Positions 16,509 through 25,944 are shown, counted from the first letter of the stretch. The stretch: 64,000 nt of DNA from an uncultured Clostridia bacterium (GCA_947581925.1 CANPWB010000001.1:83776-147775), one strand, 5' to 3'. Numbers and translations are program-made. The notes: generated by a model not told the origin, from the letters alone.

Positions 16509-17171
16509 ATGAAAAAGAAAATATCTCTGATTTTTGCAATTTCGGTCATTATAGCGTGTTTGCTCCTGCTTGCAGCCTGCAACGGAGGCAAAAAACAGGA
16601 CCAGCCCGCCTCGGACATCTCACGCATTACGACAAGATATCTCGCTGGGGAGAGCGAGCTTTTTGCGGTCAGCCTCGAGAGCGGTATGAGAGAAAAAGCT
16701 TTCATCGCGGACGGCAAGGTCACGGACGTAGCGCCTTTTGTCGAACTTAAAATCATTCCTCTCAAGGCGGCGGACGCGGAAGGGTTGGATTTCGTCCTCG
16801 CCTCAAACGGCGCTACGCTCAGCGGCAAGATAGACAAAGGCACAAACGGCGAATTCAAGACCGCGCTCGACCTCACTTTCGTGCCCGACAAGATCAGCGT
16901 TACTATGGGCGAACAGAGCTCGGAAATAGACCTTTGCAATGTGCTGGAGGGAGCAATATCCGCAGATCAAGCAATAAGCGTCGCGCGGGAAACTTTCAAA
17001 GATAAGCTCGAGAGCGAGACGGCGGAGGGCAAAACGCGCGAAGTCTACCTCAAACTCATCACAGGAGACCGCGAAAACTATTATTATTACGTTTCGTTCA
17101 TAGGCGACGGCGTAAACTACCTCGCCGCCCTCATTTCCCTCGACGGCAACATCGTCTCCAAGAGAGGATGA
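16509..17171 (+). CDS. Putative lipoprotein with PepSY-like C-terminus
   Basis: 220-residue secreted lipoprotein: signal peptide about residues 1-23, lipobox LLAAC. The mature part has no catalytic motif I recognise. The last 80 residues (ISADQAISVARETFKDKL...YYYYVSFIGDGVNYLAALISLDGNIVSKRG) look like a PepSY-type fold: a helix followed by strands ending in a D-x-G-x-I-V motif. Such domains are often attached to inhibitors or sensors outside the membrane. The DNA before it is AT-rich, and no good Shine-Dalgarno sequence is visible. Composite repeat copy B follows directly after the stop. Confidence 0.7.
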   Translation: MKKKISLIFAISVIIACLLLLAACNGGKKQDQPASDISRITTRYLAGESELFAVSLESGMREKAFIADGKVTDVAPFVELKIIPLKAADAEGLDFVLASNGATLSGKIDKGTNGEFKTALDLTFVPDKISVTMGEQSSEIDLCNVLEGAISADQAISVARETFKDKLESETAEGKTREVYLKLITGDRENYYYYVSFIGDGVNYLAALISLDGNIVSKRG

Positions 17172-17460
17172 TTCAGTCGTGGGCTACTCGCCCCGCACGC
17201 CCCAGGTGGGGCGCTGCCCCACACCTCGGCAAAGGGCGCTTTGCCCTTTGCGATCCAAAGCTAAAAACGCGCGAATGTCGTGACTTTTGTCACTAGTTCG
17301 CGCGTTTTTGATTGTTTGCAAATGTCGAAACTTCCACGTGAGAGTTTGATATTGACGAAATCATTGTCCGAGCGTACTTATGCACGGACATCAGCCTTGT
17401 CCGAGCGACTCCGCGGAGCAAGCGGTTTTACACTAAGTACGCAGTGATTTTGCGGGATAA
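17172..17460 (+). repeat. Composite palindromic repeat, copy B
   Basis: Starts at the stop codon of the lipoprotein gene. Modules in order: GGGGCTACTCGCCCC, GTGGGGCGCTGCCCCAC, AAAGGGCGCTTTGCCCTTT, AGCTAAAAACGCGCGAA, the cruciform at 17263-17309 (GTGAC/GTCAC inner stem, CGCGCGAA/TTCGCGCG outer stem, T run), GTGAGAGTTTGATATTGACG, two TGTCCGAGCG motifs (17365, 17398), CCGCGGAGCAAGCG and ACTAAGTACGCAGTGA. Same order as copy A read from the other strand. Confidence 0.85.
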
Positions 17461-17469
17461 GCAAGCAAG

Positions 17470-17781
17470 TCACAAAAAATTTTTTAGGGCGAGGGAGAGG
17501 ACGATTATCGCGACGACGCAAAGGGCGGAGATCGTGACGGTAACTATGGTGTTTTTTATTGAGTTTTTCTTTTGTGCTTTTTGTAAAATTTCATCTAAAT
17601 CTTTAAGATCCGCGTCTCCATTGTCATTCTGCAGCAAAACCGTCCACTCAAAGGAGGAAGATGAGTCGTCCGGAGCGAAGTTGCGCACGATCTCAACTAC
17701 GCGCCAGCCTGCGTCGGTATACCATGCAAGCGCGTCGCTCGGATCGCCGTCGGAGGATGTGATCTTTACAATTTTTTGCAT
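17470..17781 (-). CDS. Small tail-anchored membrane protein
   Basis: 103 residues: an N-terminal soluble domain with two Trp residues (LAWYTDAGWRVVEIVRNFAPDDSSSSFEWTVLLQ, suggesting a small beta-rich fold), an acidic linker, and one C-terminal helix (residues about 80-101) that would anchor it with the N-terminus in the cytoplasm. The N-terminal pattern resembles short uncharacterised proteins that begin MQKIVKI. Start chosen at 17781 with AAGGAG 6 bases upstream; an ATG 21 bp further upstream has no site. Divergent from the ribbon-helix-helix gene, with shared inverted repeats between them, so the two may be co-regulated. Confidence 0.7.
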   Translation of the reverse strand: MQKIVKITSSDGDPSDALAWYTDAGWRVVEIVRNFAPDDSSSSFEWTVLLQNDNGDADLKDLDEILQKAQKKNSIKNTIVTVTISALCVVAIIVLSLALKNFL

Positions 17782-17804
17782 TTTAATCTCCTTTTTTGTC
17801 AATA

Positions 17805-17865
17805 GTAGTATTTTATCCTACTTTATAGGATAAGTCAAGAATTTATATGATTTTTGATATACTAC
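17805..17865. promoter_or_regulatory. Nested inverted repeats between divergent genes
   Basis: TTATCCT (17813-17819) is inverted as AGGATAA (17827-17833), and GTAGTAT (17805-17811) as ATACTAC (17859-17865). The segment separates a small membrane protein gene from a gene for a ribbon-helix-helix DNA-binding protein and contains a TATACT box. This is the layout of an operator for an autoregulating RHH protein. Confidence 0.5.
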
Positions 17866-17879
17866 ATACGAGGTGACTT

Positions 17880-18029
17880 ATGAGGCCGTTGAAGGAGAAG
17901 ATAAGCATAACCATTGATTCCGATTTGCTCAAGGAGTTGAAACGCGAGGCGGAGCAGGACGACCGTTCGCTGTCGCAGTATATAAATTTGCTCTTGCGAA
18001 AGAGCGTAAAATCTCAAAAGGAGAATTGA
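17880..18029 (+). CDS. Ribbon-helix-helix (CopG/Arc-type) DNA-binding protein
   Basis: 49-residue protein. A short beta strand (KISITIDSDLLKELK, with alternating hydrophobics) is followed by two helices (KELKREAEQDD and SLSQYINLLLRKS), the standard RHH fold, including the S-L-S-x-Y-I-N motif at the start of helix B. Start supported by GAGGTGACTT. RHH proteins of this size act as dimeric repressors, often as plasmid copy-control proteins or antitoxins; no toxin is adjacent, but a membrane protein gene is divergent. A strong terminator follows directly. Function inferred from fold. Confidence 0.8.
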   Translation: MRPLKEKISITIDSDLLKELKREAEQDDRSLSQYINLLLRKSVKSQKEN

Positions 18030-18036
18030 ATTTGCC

Positions 18037-18063
18037 GCCTTCCCGCCCGGAAGGCCTTTTTTT
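18037..18063 (+). terminator. Rho-independent terminator after the RHH gene
   Basis: GCCTTCC/GGAAGGC stem with loop CGCCC, followed by CTTTTTTT, 8 bp after the stop codon. Confidence 0.9.
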
Positions 18064-18164
18064 GTAACACACAAAATTTCGGGAAAGTGTGGGGATAATA
18101 TTTTTGATGGTAGGGACATACGGAGATATTTTAGGGTATTTTTTTTGCCTATTCGCCCCAAATG

Positions 18165-18193
18165 TTGCATTTGAAAAAGCGCTGTGATATAAT
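18165..18193 (+). promoter_or_regulatory. Promoter of tpiA
   Basis: TTGCAT (18165-18170) and TATAAT (18188-18193), spacer 17, start codon 28 bp after the -10 box. Confidence 0.75.
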
Positions 18194-18220
18194 GAATAAA
18201 AATAATTCCGAGGTGAATTT

Positions 18221-18973
18221 ATGGCAAGAAAACCCATTATTGCAGGCAACTGGAAGATGAACAACACCCTCGCCGAGACGAGGACGTTGGTAGAGGGGCT
18301 CATTCCCCTTGTCAAGGATGCAAAGTGCGACGTCGTCATCTGCACTCCGTACACAGATCTTGCTCTCGCGGTAGAACTCACGAAGGGCACAAACATCCAT
18401 GTAGGTGCGGAAAATGTGCATTGGGCTGAAAAAGGCGCTTTTACGGGCGAGATATCCGCGAAGATGCTTGTCGAGCTCGGCGTAGAGTACGTCATCATCG
18501 GACACTCCGAGCGCCGTCAGTATTTCGGCGAGACGGACGAGACCGTCAACAAGAGAGTCAAGGCGGCTCTCGCGGCAGGGCTCAAACCCATCATCTGCGT
18601 AGGCGAGACCCTCGATGAGAGAGAGGCGGGCAAGGTCGAAGAAGTGCTCGTCAGACAGACAAAGGCGGCATTCGACGGCATAGACAAGGAAGAGCTTGAC
18701 AACATCGTCATCGCATACGAGCCTGTTTGGGCTATCGGCACCGGCAAGACGGCTACGGCTCAAGTCGCGGACGAGACCATTGCCATCATCCGCAACACCA
18801 TGGCTGAGCTGTATTGCCCCAAGTGCGCGGAGAATCGCGTACGCATCCAGTACGGCGGTAGCATGAACCCCAAGAACGCGGCGGAGCTTATGGCTATGCC
18901 TCAAATAGACGGCGGGCTCATCGGCGGCGCGTCCCTGAAGGCGGAGGATTTCTCCAAAGTCGTCAATTATTGA
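18221..18973 (+). CDS. tpiA: Triosephosphate isomerase
   Basis: Interconverts dihydroxyacetone phosphate and glyceraldehyde 3-phosphate in glycolysis. 250 residues, normal length. Visible signatures: GNWKMN near the start (catalytic Lys), YVIIGHSERR (catalytic His), AYEPVWAIGTGK (catalytic Glu) and GGSMNPKNAAELM (phosphate loop). Ribosome-binding site GAGGTGAATTT. It precedes gpmI in the same direction by 142 bp; that gap has no obvious terminator, so the two glycolytic genes may share a transcript. Confidence 0.98.
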   Translation: MARKPIIAGNWKMNNTLAETRTLVEGLIPLVKDAKCDVVICTPYTDLALAVELTKGTNIHVGAENVHWAEKGAFTGEISAKMLVELGVEYVIIGHSERRQYFGETDETVNKRVKAALAAGLKPIICVGETLDEREAGKVEEVLVRQTKAAFDGIDKEELDNIVIAYEPVWAIGTGKTATAQVADETIAIIRNTMAELYCPKCAENRVRIQYGGSMNPKNAAELMAMPQIDGGLIGGASLKAEDFSKVVNY

Positions 18974-19115
18974 GATAGATTTTGCGTTTGCGCGCCATGA
19001 AAGCAGGCGCGCAAATGTCAAAACAAGCAGTTTAACTCAGCGATATTGACATATAAAAGTCCGTATCGCGCAGTTTACGCGCGCTCCAAGGGGGCGCAAA
19101 TATTTGTGACTTAAT

Positions 19116-20678
<1,563 letters not shown>

Positions 20679-20875
20679 TATATATGGGGCTACTCGCCCC
20701 GCACCCTCGGCAAGGGACTTCGTCCCCTGCACTCCAAGTAAAAAACGTGCGAACGTCGTGACTTTCGTCACTAGTTCGCGCGTTTTTGATTTGTCTGCAA
20801 GCGTCAAAACTCCTGCGTGAGAGCTTGATATTACGCTTTGTCCGAGTGATTAACGTTACCTTTGTCTGAGCGTCA
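20679..20875 (+). repeat. Composite palindromic repeat, copy C
   Basis: After the gpmI stop: GGGGCTACTCGCCCC, CAAGGGACTTCGTCCCCTG, AAGTAAAAAACGTGCGAA, the cruciform at 20740-20787 with GTGAC/GTCAC inner stem and T run, CTGCGTGAGAGCTTGATATTACG, and TGTCCGAGTG at 20839. It runs into the tandem 45-bp units at 20876. Confidence 0.85.
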
Positions 20876-21006
20876 TCGGGGTCCCCACAAAATTGCGTAG
20901 CGATTTTATGGGGTATTTGATCGGGGTCCCCGCAAAATTACGCAGTGATTTTATGGGGTATTTGATCGGGGTCCCCGCAAAATTACGCAGTGATTTTATG
21001 GGGTTT
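20876..21006 (+). repeat. Tandem 45-bp palindromic repeat, about 2.9 units
   Basis: Units at 20876-20920, 20921-20965 and 20966-21006, each TCGGGGTCCCC followed by a hairpin CCCCRCAAAATT...GATTTTATGGGG and a TATTTGA spacer. Units two and three are identical over the palindrome and differ from unit one at a few paired positions. Single or paired units also occur at 13147, 13496, 33926, 34056 and 34101. Confidence 0.95.
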
Positions 21007-21164
21007 AAAAAGAGCCACATTCGCGCTTTTTAGCTTGGGATTGCAAAGGGCAAAGAGCCCTTTGCCAGGGTGTGGGGTAGCGCCCCACCTGGGCGTGCGG
21101 GGCGAGTAGCCCTGCATGGGGCGACGAAGTCCCTTGCCGGGGTGTGGGGCAGAGCCCCACGAGA
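21007..21164 (-). repeat. Composite palindromic repeat, copy D (half copy, 3' of the acetyltransferase)
   Basis: Read on the minus strand from the acetyltransferase stop: GTGGGGCTCTGCCCCAC, CAAGGGACTTCGTCGCCCC, GGGGCTACTCGCCCCGCAC, GTGGGGCGCTACCCCAC, AAAGGGCTCTTTGCCCTTTG, CCAAGCTAAAAAGCGCGAATG. It stops half-way through the cruciform, where the tandem units of the neighbouring copy begin. Two convergent genes thus each have their own repeat. Confidence 0.8.
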
Positions 21165-21827
21165 TCAGTGATTTTTACGGGCGGGGGTTGGGATGGATTC
21201 GTGGACGTAGGAGTCCCAGACGTTCATTTTGTCGCCGTCGTCGATGGTGCGTATCACGCGCGCGGGGACGCCTGCGGCGAAAGAGTGGGGTGGGATATCG
21301 CGTGTGACGACGCTGCCCGCGCCTATGACGCAGCCGTCGCCTATGGTCACGCCGCCGCATACCGTCACGCAGGAGGCGAGCCATACGTCGTTGCCTATCG
21401 TGATTGGCTTTGCGTACTCGAGGTCGTGATAGCCCGTGGGATATTGCTGTTGTTTGCGCTCCTCCCAGTGCATGGGATGGACGGGAGTGGCGAGAGTGAC
21501 TCGAGTGCCCAGCATGCAGCCGTTGCCTATTGTTATGGGGGCGATGTCAAGCATCGTGCAGTCAAAGTTTGCAAAAAAGTCGTCGCCGAAGGAGATGTTT
21601 ATGCCGTATTCGCAATGGAAATCGCTCCAAATGCAAAAGTTTTTGCCGTGGTTGGGTATGAGTTTTTTGATTATGTGATTGCGGCGGGGCACATTCCACA
21701 TATGCACGCGGTTGTATTTTTCCGAGAGTAGTAGCCCGCGAATATGCACTTTGTTGAGGTAGGGATCGGTGCAGTTGTAAAATTTGCCTGCGCGCATAAG
21801 CTCGAAATCTTTATTCTTTTCTGCCAT
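21165..21827 (-). CDS. Sugar O-acetyltransferase, maltose/galactoside type
   Basis: Hexapeptide-repeat acetyltransferase that would transfer acetyl from acetyl-CoA to a sugar hydroxyl. 220 residues. The N-terminus (about 1-60) has the maltose-acetyltransferase cap pattern (FELMRAGKFYNCTDPYL). A left-handed beta helix follows, with catalytic His in TPVHPMHW, a glycine-rich turn TIGNDVWLASCVTVCGGVTIG, and VVTRDIPPHSFAAGVPARVIR at the end. Start chosen at 21827 (AAAGGAAACTCT upstream); upstream codons in frame have no start signal and AT-rich, non-coding composition. About 210 bp upstream to the ECF promoter holds nothing else recognised. Confidence 0.9.
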   Translation of the reverse strand: MAEKNKDFELMRAGKFYNCTDPYLNKVHIRGLLLSEKYNRVHMWNVPRRNHIIKKLIPNHGKNFCIWSDFHCEYGINISFGDDFFANFDCTMLDIAPITIGNGCMLGTRVTLATPVHPMHWEERKQQQYPTGYHDLEYAKPITIGNDVWLASCVTVCGGVTIGDGCVIGAGSVVTRDIPPHSFAAGVPARVIRTIDDGDKMNVWDSYVHESIPTPARKNH

Positions 21828-22037
21828 AGAGTTTCCTTTTCGTTTCGGCTCCGCGACCGTTGCGGGGCAAAACGATTTATTTATTTTAATATGATTATAA
21901 TAAACTTTATATACAATTTCAACCTCAAATTCGACTTCAAATGCGAAAATACTCAAAAAATGCTCAAACGTGCGGCGCAATTTTGCGTATGTTGTTGAAA
22001 ATAGTAAGCAAAGAGAATAAAATGTTTTTTGAATATT

Positions 22038-22063
22038 TGTAACCGTATGACTACTCAAACGTA
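22038..22063 (+). promoter_or_regulatory. ECF-type promoter, likely autoregulatory
   Basis: TGTAAC (22038-22043), 16-base spacer, CGTA (22060-22063). This matches the TGAAAC-N16-CGTA layout of Bacillus-type ECF promoters and lies 27 bp before the sigma factor gene, as expected for autoregulation. Confidence 0.6.
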
Positions 22064-22089
22064 TTTTTAGCAAAAAAGGAGAGCACGCC

Positions 22090-22572
22090 ATGAAGAACGC
22101 GGCTTTTGAAAAGCTGTTCAAGACATATTATAACGAAGCGTTGCTTTATGTGTGCTCTCTGACTCACAACCGCGCGCTCGCGGAGGACATCGTGCAGGAG
22201 GCGTTTTCAAAGGCGCTCACCTCCATAGACGACGAGAGGGACACCTTCAAGTATTGGCTGTTCAAGGTGAGCAGAAATTGCTACTTCGACTACCTGCGCA
22301 AGACGAAACGCCTTACGCCCATAGACGACAAGCAGCGCAGCGAGGAGAGAGAACTCGTACAGGGTCTCATAGAAAAAGAAGAGTATGTGGCGCTGTACAA
22401 GGCGATATCCGACCTCAAAGAGAACTACCGAGAAGTCGTGTTGCTTTACTACTTCGACGGGTTGAGCGTGAGTGAGATAGCGAACATTACGGGGCAGTCA
22501 ACGGACAATGTAAAGGTGTTGTTGTTCAGAGCCCGTGCAAAATTGAAACAATTGTTGGAGGCGAAATTATGA
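22090..22572 (+). CDS. ECF sigma factor (sigma-70 family)
   Basis: 160-residue alternative sigma factor. Region 2 spans about residues 8-75 (DIVQEAFSKALTSID; YWLFKVSRNCYFDYLRK); region 4 about residues 100-158 (YREVVLLYYFDGLSVSEIANITGQSTDNVKVLLFRARAKLK). No region 1 or 3. Strong site AAAAGGAGAG before the ATG. It overlaps the next gene by 4 bp, the usual coupling of an ECF factor to its anti-sigma factor. A matching ECF promoter lies upstream. The inducing signal is unknown. Confidence 0.95.
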   Translation: MKNAAFEKLFKTYYNEALLYVCSLTHNRALAEDIVQEAFSKALTSIDDERDTFKYWLFKVSRNCYFDYLRKTKRLTPIDDKQRSEERELVQGLIEKEEYVALYKAISDLKENYREVVLLYYFDGLSVSEIANITGQSTDNVKVLLFRARAKLKQLLEAKL

Positions 22573-23519
22573 ATTTCGAAGAGGTATTGCAAAAGGTCAA
22601 AGCGGGCACCGCGACCGACGAGGAACGCGCCTTTTTCGAGAAGAGACTGGAAGAGGCTCGCTCCGCGCTGTCGGGCAAGAGACCGCTCGACTTTGACGAG
22701 GCTCTCTCCCACGTGCAGGACGGCACCGCTACGGAGGAAGAGCGAGAGTATGTGACGAGCAGGCTTGCGGACGCTACGGCGTTTTTGGGTAGCTCGGCGG
22801 CGGAGGAGACCCCCGAGGAAGAGGTTTTAGACGAAGAGAACGCCGCAGAAGAGGATATCTCGGATGTTAGCGCCGAAAAAAAGAACGCTCCCGAAAACGA
22901 GGAAAATTCGGCGTTGGAGTTTGAGGAGGCGCTCGATCATGTGCAGCAAGGCACCGCTACGGAGAGGGAAAAGCTGTATGTAAAGTCGCAGATGGCGGCG
23001 GCGAACGCATTCTTCTCAAACGATTTCAGAAGGAGCGGTGCGCCCGTCAGAGAGGCGAGCGGCGCGGAAGTCAAGAAGGCTAAAAAATCCTTCAAGATGC
23101 GCTATATCGTCATCCCCATATGCGTTGTGATGGTCGTTATCTTGGCGGTGGGCGCGATACTCGGCGGCGTGTTCGGGTTTGCGGCAAGCAGCGCTCATAA
23201 AAACATGACGATAAGCCGCGACGAGTGCAAACAGCTTGCAAAACAGTATGTTCTTGACAGGCAAAGACAAATCTTTGTGGAGCTCGAACAGACTACATTC
23301 AATGCGGATCAGCTTTATATAGAGGATGACGAGAGACACTTCAACTATAACGAGCATGACTTGAGCGCAAGCTATTATTCATACGAGATAGAAGTCAAGG
23401 GGCGCCTCTTTGTCGAGGGCGGCGTGCGCAAGCCTGTCGTCGAGATAGAGGTGAAAGTTGAGGTCAACTCTAAGACGGGGAATATATATGTCCTTGAAAG
23501 GGATATAGATTGGGATTGA
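22569..23519 (+). CDS. Putative membrane anti-sigma factor with three GTAT-EE modules
   Basis: 316 residues. Three copies of a 32-residue module occupy the cytoplasmic part (about 1-35, 39-70 and 116-147), pattern F-[DE]-E-[AV]-L-x-x-V-[KQ]-x-G-T-A-T-x-E-[ER]-x-x-[FY]-[FV]. After the second comes an acidic linker. One membrane helix follows at about residues 178-205 (YIVIPICVVMVVILAVGAILGGVFG). The outer C-terminal 105 residues look like a PepSY-type sensor domain (ISRDECKQLAKQYV...EVNSKTGNIYVLERD). Position behind and overlapping an ECF sigma gene makes an anti-sigma role likely; a zinc-binding motif is absent. Function is inference. Confidence 0.7.
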   Translation: MNFEEVLQKVKAGTATDEERAFFEKRLEEARSALSGKRPLDFDEALSHVQDGTATEEEREYVTSRLADATAFLGSSAAEETPEEEVLDEENAAEEDISDVSAEKKNAPENEENSALEFEEALDHVQQGTATEREKLYVKSQMAAANAFFSNDFRRSGAPVREASGAEVKKAKKSFKMRYIVIPICVVMVVILAVGAILGGVFGFAASSAHKNMTISRDECKQLAKQYVLDRQRQIFVELEQTTFNADQLYIEDDERHFNYNEHDLSASYYSYEIEVKGRLFVEGGVRKPVVEIEVKVEVNSKTGNIYVLERDIDWD

Positions 23520-23529
23520 GAGGTGAAAT

Positions 23530-24072
23530 ATGAACTTTGACGAGGCGTTGAGACATATGCAGGAAGGCACTGCCACCGACGAGGAAAAGGCGTATGTGGA
23601 GGAGAAACTTAAGAGCGCGAACAATAGCGTAAAAAGCGATTCTCCCCGCATTATCGAAAAGCCGAAACCAGCGAAGATAAAGGGACAAAAGAGAGAACGC
23701 AGCAAGTTTTTCACACTTATTGCCGTTATCATCGCGATATTTCTCGTGCTCGGCGTGATATTCGCGGGAGTTTTCGGCTCCGCGGCGGCGAATGCGAAGA
23801 AGGCGGAAGTCATAAGCAAAGCGGAAGCTCAAGAAATGGGGCAGATGTATGTTTACAGACTTGCACAAGACGGCGCTATGGCTCTTCCGCTTGTGACGTC
23901 TATTGACGATGTGAAACTTTACGATATTGACCACGACTTGGCCTATGATCCCGCAAAGCCCGCGAACAGCTATTATGTGTATGAGATAATTTACAATGTG
24001 ATGGGCTCCCGTATCGAGGTCGAAGTTGACACGAGAAACGGCAATTGCGCGACCACAGACGTGGACAATTGA
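23530..24072 (+). CDS. Paralogue of the putative anti-sigma factor, single module
   Basis: 180 residues with the same architecture as the gene before it but only one GTAT-EE module at the N-terminus (FDEALRHMQEGTATDEEKAYVEEKL), then one membrane helix at about 58-86 and an outer PepSY-like domain (ISKAEAQEMGQMYVYRL...EVDTRNGNCATTDVDN). Own ribosome-binding site GAGGTGAAAT, 10 bp after the previous stop. The three genes form an operon that ends in the terminator at 24115. It may be a second regulator of the same sigma factor or a competitor of the first. Confidence 0.7.
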   Translation: MNFDEALRHMQEGTATDEEKAYVEEKLKSANNSVKSDSPRIIEKPKPAKIKGQKRERSKFFTLIAVIIAIFLVLGVIFAGVFGSAAANAKKAEVISKAEAQEMGQMYVYRLAQDGAMALPLVTSIDDVKLYDIDHDLAYDPAKPANSYYVYEIIYNVMGSRIEVEVDTRNGNCATTDVDN

Positions 24073-24114
24073 CGCCCATATAAACCTGCGGCATTTCAAG
24101 CCGTATATCACGAC

Positions 24115-24158
24115 ACACAAAAATTGCTCCCGATGTTTAGGGGAGCAATTTTTTGTGT
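24115..24158. terminator. Bidirectional terminator between convergent operons
   Basis: ACACAAAAATTGCTCCC pairs with GGGAGCAATTTTTTGTGT: a stem of about 17 bp, A-rich on one side and T-rich on the other, between the sigma operon (plus) and metQ (minus). Confidence 0.9.
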
Positions 24159-24245
24159 GTTTATTGCGATTTTGTCCAAACGTCATGAGTTTTAACAACT
24201 TTTCAACCGACGTGAGTTTTTCAGTATGTTTAAACGTTTTGAGCC

Positions 24246-25103
24246 TTACAGCGTGAAGGTTGGGACGACCGCGCCGCCGTAAGTCTTGTTGATGAAGTCA
24301 ATGACCTCTTGAGATTTGAGCGCGTCTACGAGCGCCTTGATCTTTGCGTCGTTCTCGTGTCCCTTTTTGACGGCAATGACGTTTGCATAAAGCTGCGCCG
24401 CGTCGCCTTGCGCGTTCTCAATGCCGAGTGCGTCCTCTTTGGCGTTGAGTCCCGCTTGTAGCGCGTAGTTGCCGTTGATGACCGCGAGCGCGCCGTCATT
24501 TTGTTGATCGAGCTGAGCGGCGAGCGACTCTGCTAATACCGGGTTGATTTTGTTGCCGTTGTCGTTTGCGATGTCCTCAACGGTGAGATTTTCGTTGGGA
24601 TCCGCATCGTTCTTAAGGGTGATGAATCCCTCGTCTTGCAATACGTACAGTGCACGGGTGCGGTTGGAACCGTCGTTGGGGATGAGTATGGTGCGCCCGG
24701 TCTTTTGCGAAGCATAGTCCGTAGCGGTTACGTTCTTGCCATATACGCCAAACGGCTCATAGTGTATCTTTGCAACTGCGACGAGGTCTGTTTTGTAGTC
24801 ATTGTTGAAGGTGTTGAGATAGGGCGTGTGCTGGAAATAGTTCGCGTTGAGCGAGCCTTCGTCAAGCGCGGTATTGGGCGTGGTGTAGTCGTCAAATACC
24901 TTTACGACAAGGTTGTAGCCCTGTTCTTTGAGCTTGCCTTTGATCGCATTCAGTATCTCGGCATGAGGGGACGCGCTGGCGCCGACGACGATGGTTTTAG
25001 GGTCGTTGGGATCGACTTTGTTGCAAGCGGTGAGCGCGAGTGAGAGCGTGAGCGCGACAAGCGCTACGCAGATGATGACAGCAATGAGTTTGTTCTTTTT
25101 CAT
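24246..25103 (-). CDS. metQ: Methionine ABC transporter substrate-binding lipoprotein
   Basis: Lipoprotein of the NlpA/MetQ family that delivers methionine (or a derivative) to MetNI. 285 residues: signal peptide about 1-25, lipobox LALTAC. Family marks include IVVGASASPHAEIL, YQxxYFQHTPYLNTF-like NYFQHTPYLN, HYEPFGVYG, IPNDGSNRTRALYVLQDEGFI and the C-terminal QEVIDFINKTYGGAVVPTF. Last gene of the metN-metI-metQ operon, separated from metI by 55 bp with AGGAGAATTTTT before the ATG. Methionine specificity also fits the Met-rich leader ORF upstream of metN. Confidence 0.93.
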   Translation of the reverse strand: MKKNKLIAVIICVALVALTLSLALTACNKVDPNDPKTIVVGASASPHAEILNAIKGKLKEQGYNLVVKVFDDYTTPNTALDEGSLNANYFQHTPYLNTFNNDYKTDLVAVAKIHYEPFGVYGKNVTATDYASQKTGRTILIPNDGSNRTRALYVLQDEGFITLKNDADPNENLTVEDIANDNGNKINPVLAESLAAQLDQQNDGALAVINGNYALQAGLNAKEDALGIENAQGDAAQLYANVIAVKKGHENDAKIKALVDALKSQEVIDFINKTYGGAVVPTFTL

Positions 25104-25158
25104 AAAAATTCTCCTGAATTTGATTTTTATTTTTTTACGCCGGGGGCGGTGTTTTTGT

Positions 25159-25944
25159 TTATAAATTTTGATCGTCTTGCCCGACTATCTCGTCATTTTT
25201 TGTGGATATGGGGGCGGGAAGTTCCTCTACGGGCGGTTGAGCGGATACAACCGCGGCCTTTTTCACTTTTCCGAAATATACTCGCCTGTCAAGGCGTTTT
25301 GCCAGTAACATGCCAAGCTCCTGAATGATCTGCACTATGACAATGGTGAGCACTACGCACAACCATATGACATCCTGCGCGTTTGACGGACGAGCTTGCG
25401 TTACAGCAAGCGAGCCGAGACCGCCGCCGCTTATCGTGCCCGCCATTGCGGAGTAGCCGATTATCGTGACCGTGGATATGACTGCGCCTACTATGAGGGA
25501 GGGCTTTGCCTCGGGCAGGTATACCTTCCAGATTATCTGCCACGTGTTTGCGCCCATGGATCGCGCCGCCTCGATGACGCCCTTGTCCACCTCTTTGACG
25601 GAGGACTCCACCATGCGCGCTATGTAGGGGGCGGCGGCTACGACAAGCATGAATATCATCGCCTCGTTGCCTATGCTCGTGCCTATTATCGCGCGGGACA
25701 CGGGGATGAGCGCGACCATAAGTATGATGAAGGGTATGGAGCGCAGAATGTTGACGATGACGCCCACTATCTTGTTCAGCCACGGAATGGGTTTTATGCC
25801 GTTCTTGTCCGTCGCGCAAAGCAATATGCCAAGCGGGAGACCTATGAGATAGGCGACGGCGGTGGAGATGAGCGTCATATATATTGTTTCAAATGCGGCG
25901 AGGGCGAACCCTTCAAAGCCGAGTTGTCCGAATAGCCTGCTCAT
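25159..25944 (-). CDS. metI: Methionine ABC transporter permease
   Basis: 261-residue membrane subunit of the MetNIQ importer. Five or so helices; family marks GLPLGILLC, LRSIPFIILMVALIPVSR, the EAA loop VIEAARSMGANTWQIIWKVYLPEA, and GYSAMAGTISGGGLGSLA. It carries about 35 extra residues after the last helix (Pro-rich, ending in QDDQNL), longer than the usual family end at about 225. Start overlaps the metN stop by 4 bp. Confidence 0.93.
   Translation of the reverse strand: MSRLFGQLGFEGFALAAFETIYMTLISTAVAYLIGLPLGILLCATDKNGIKPIPWLNKIVGVIVNILRSIPFIILMVALIPVSRAIIGTSIGNEAMIFMLVVAAAPYIARMVESSVKEVDKGVIEAARSMGANTWQIIWKVYLPEAKPSLIVGAVISTVTIIGYSAMAGTISGGGLGSLAVTQARPSNAQDVIWLCVVLTIVIVQIIQELGMLLAKRLDRRVYFGKVKKAAVVSAQPPVEELPAPISTKNDEIVGQDDQNL

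Noticed and set aside
20876..21006. CRISPR array
   Set aside because: The 45-bp units are contiguous with an almost constant spacer and no unique spacers, and no cas gene is in the window.
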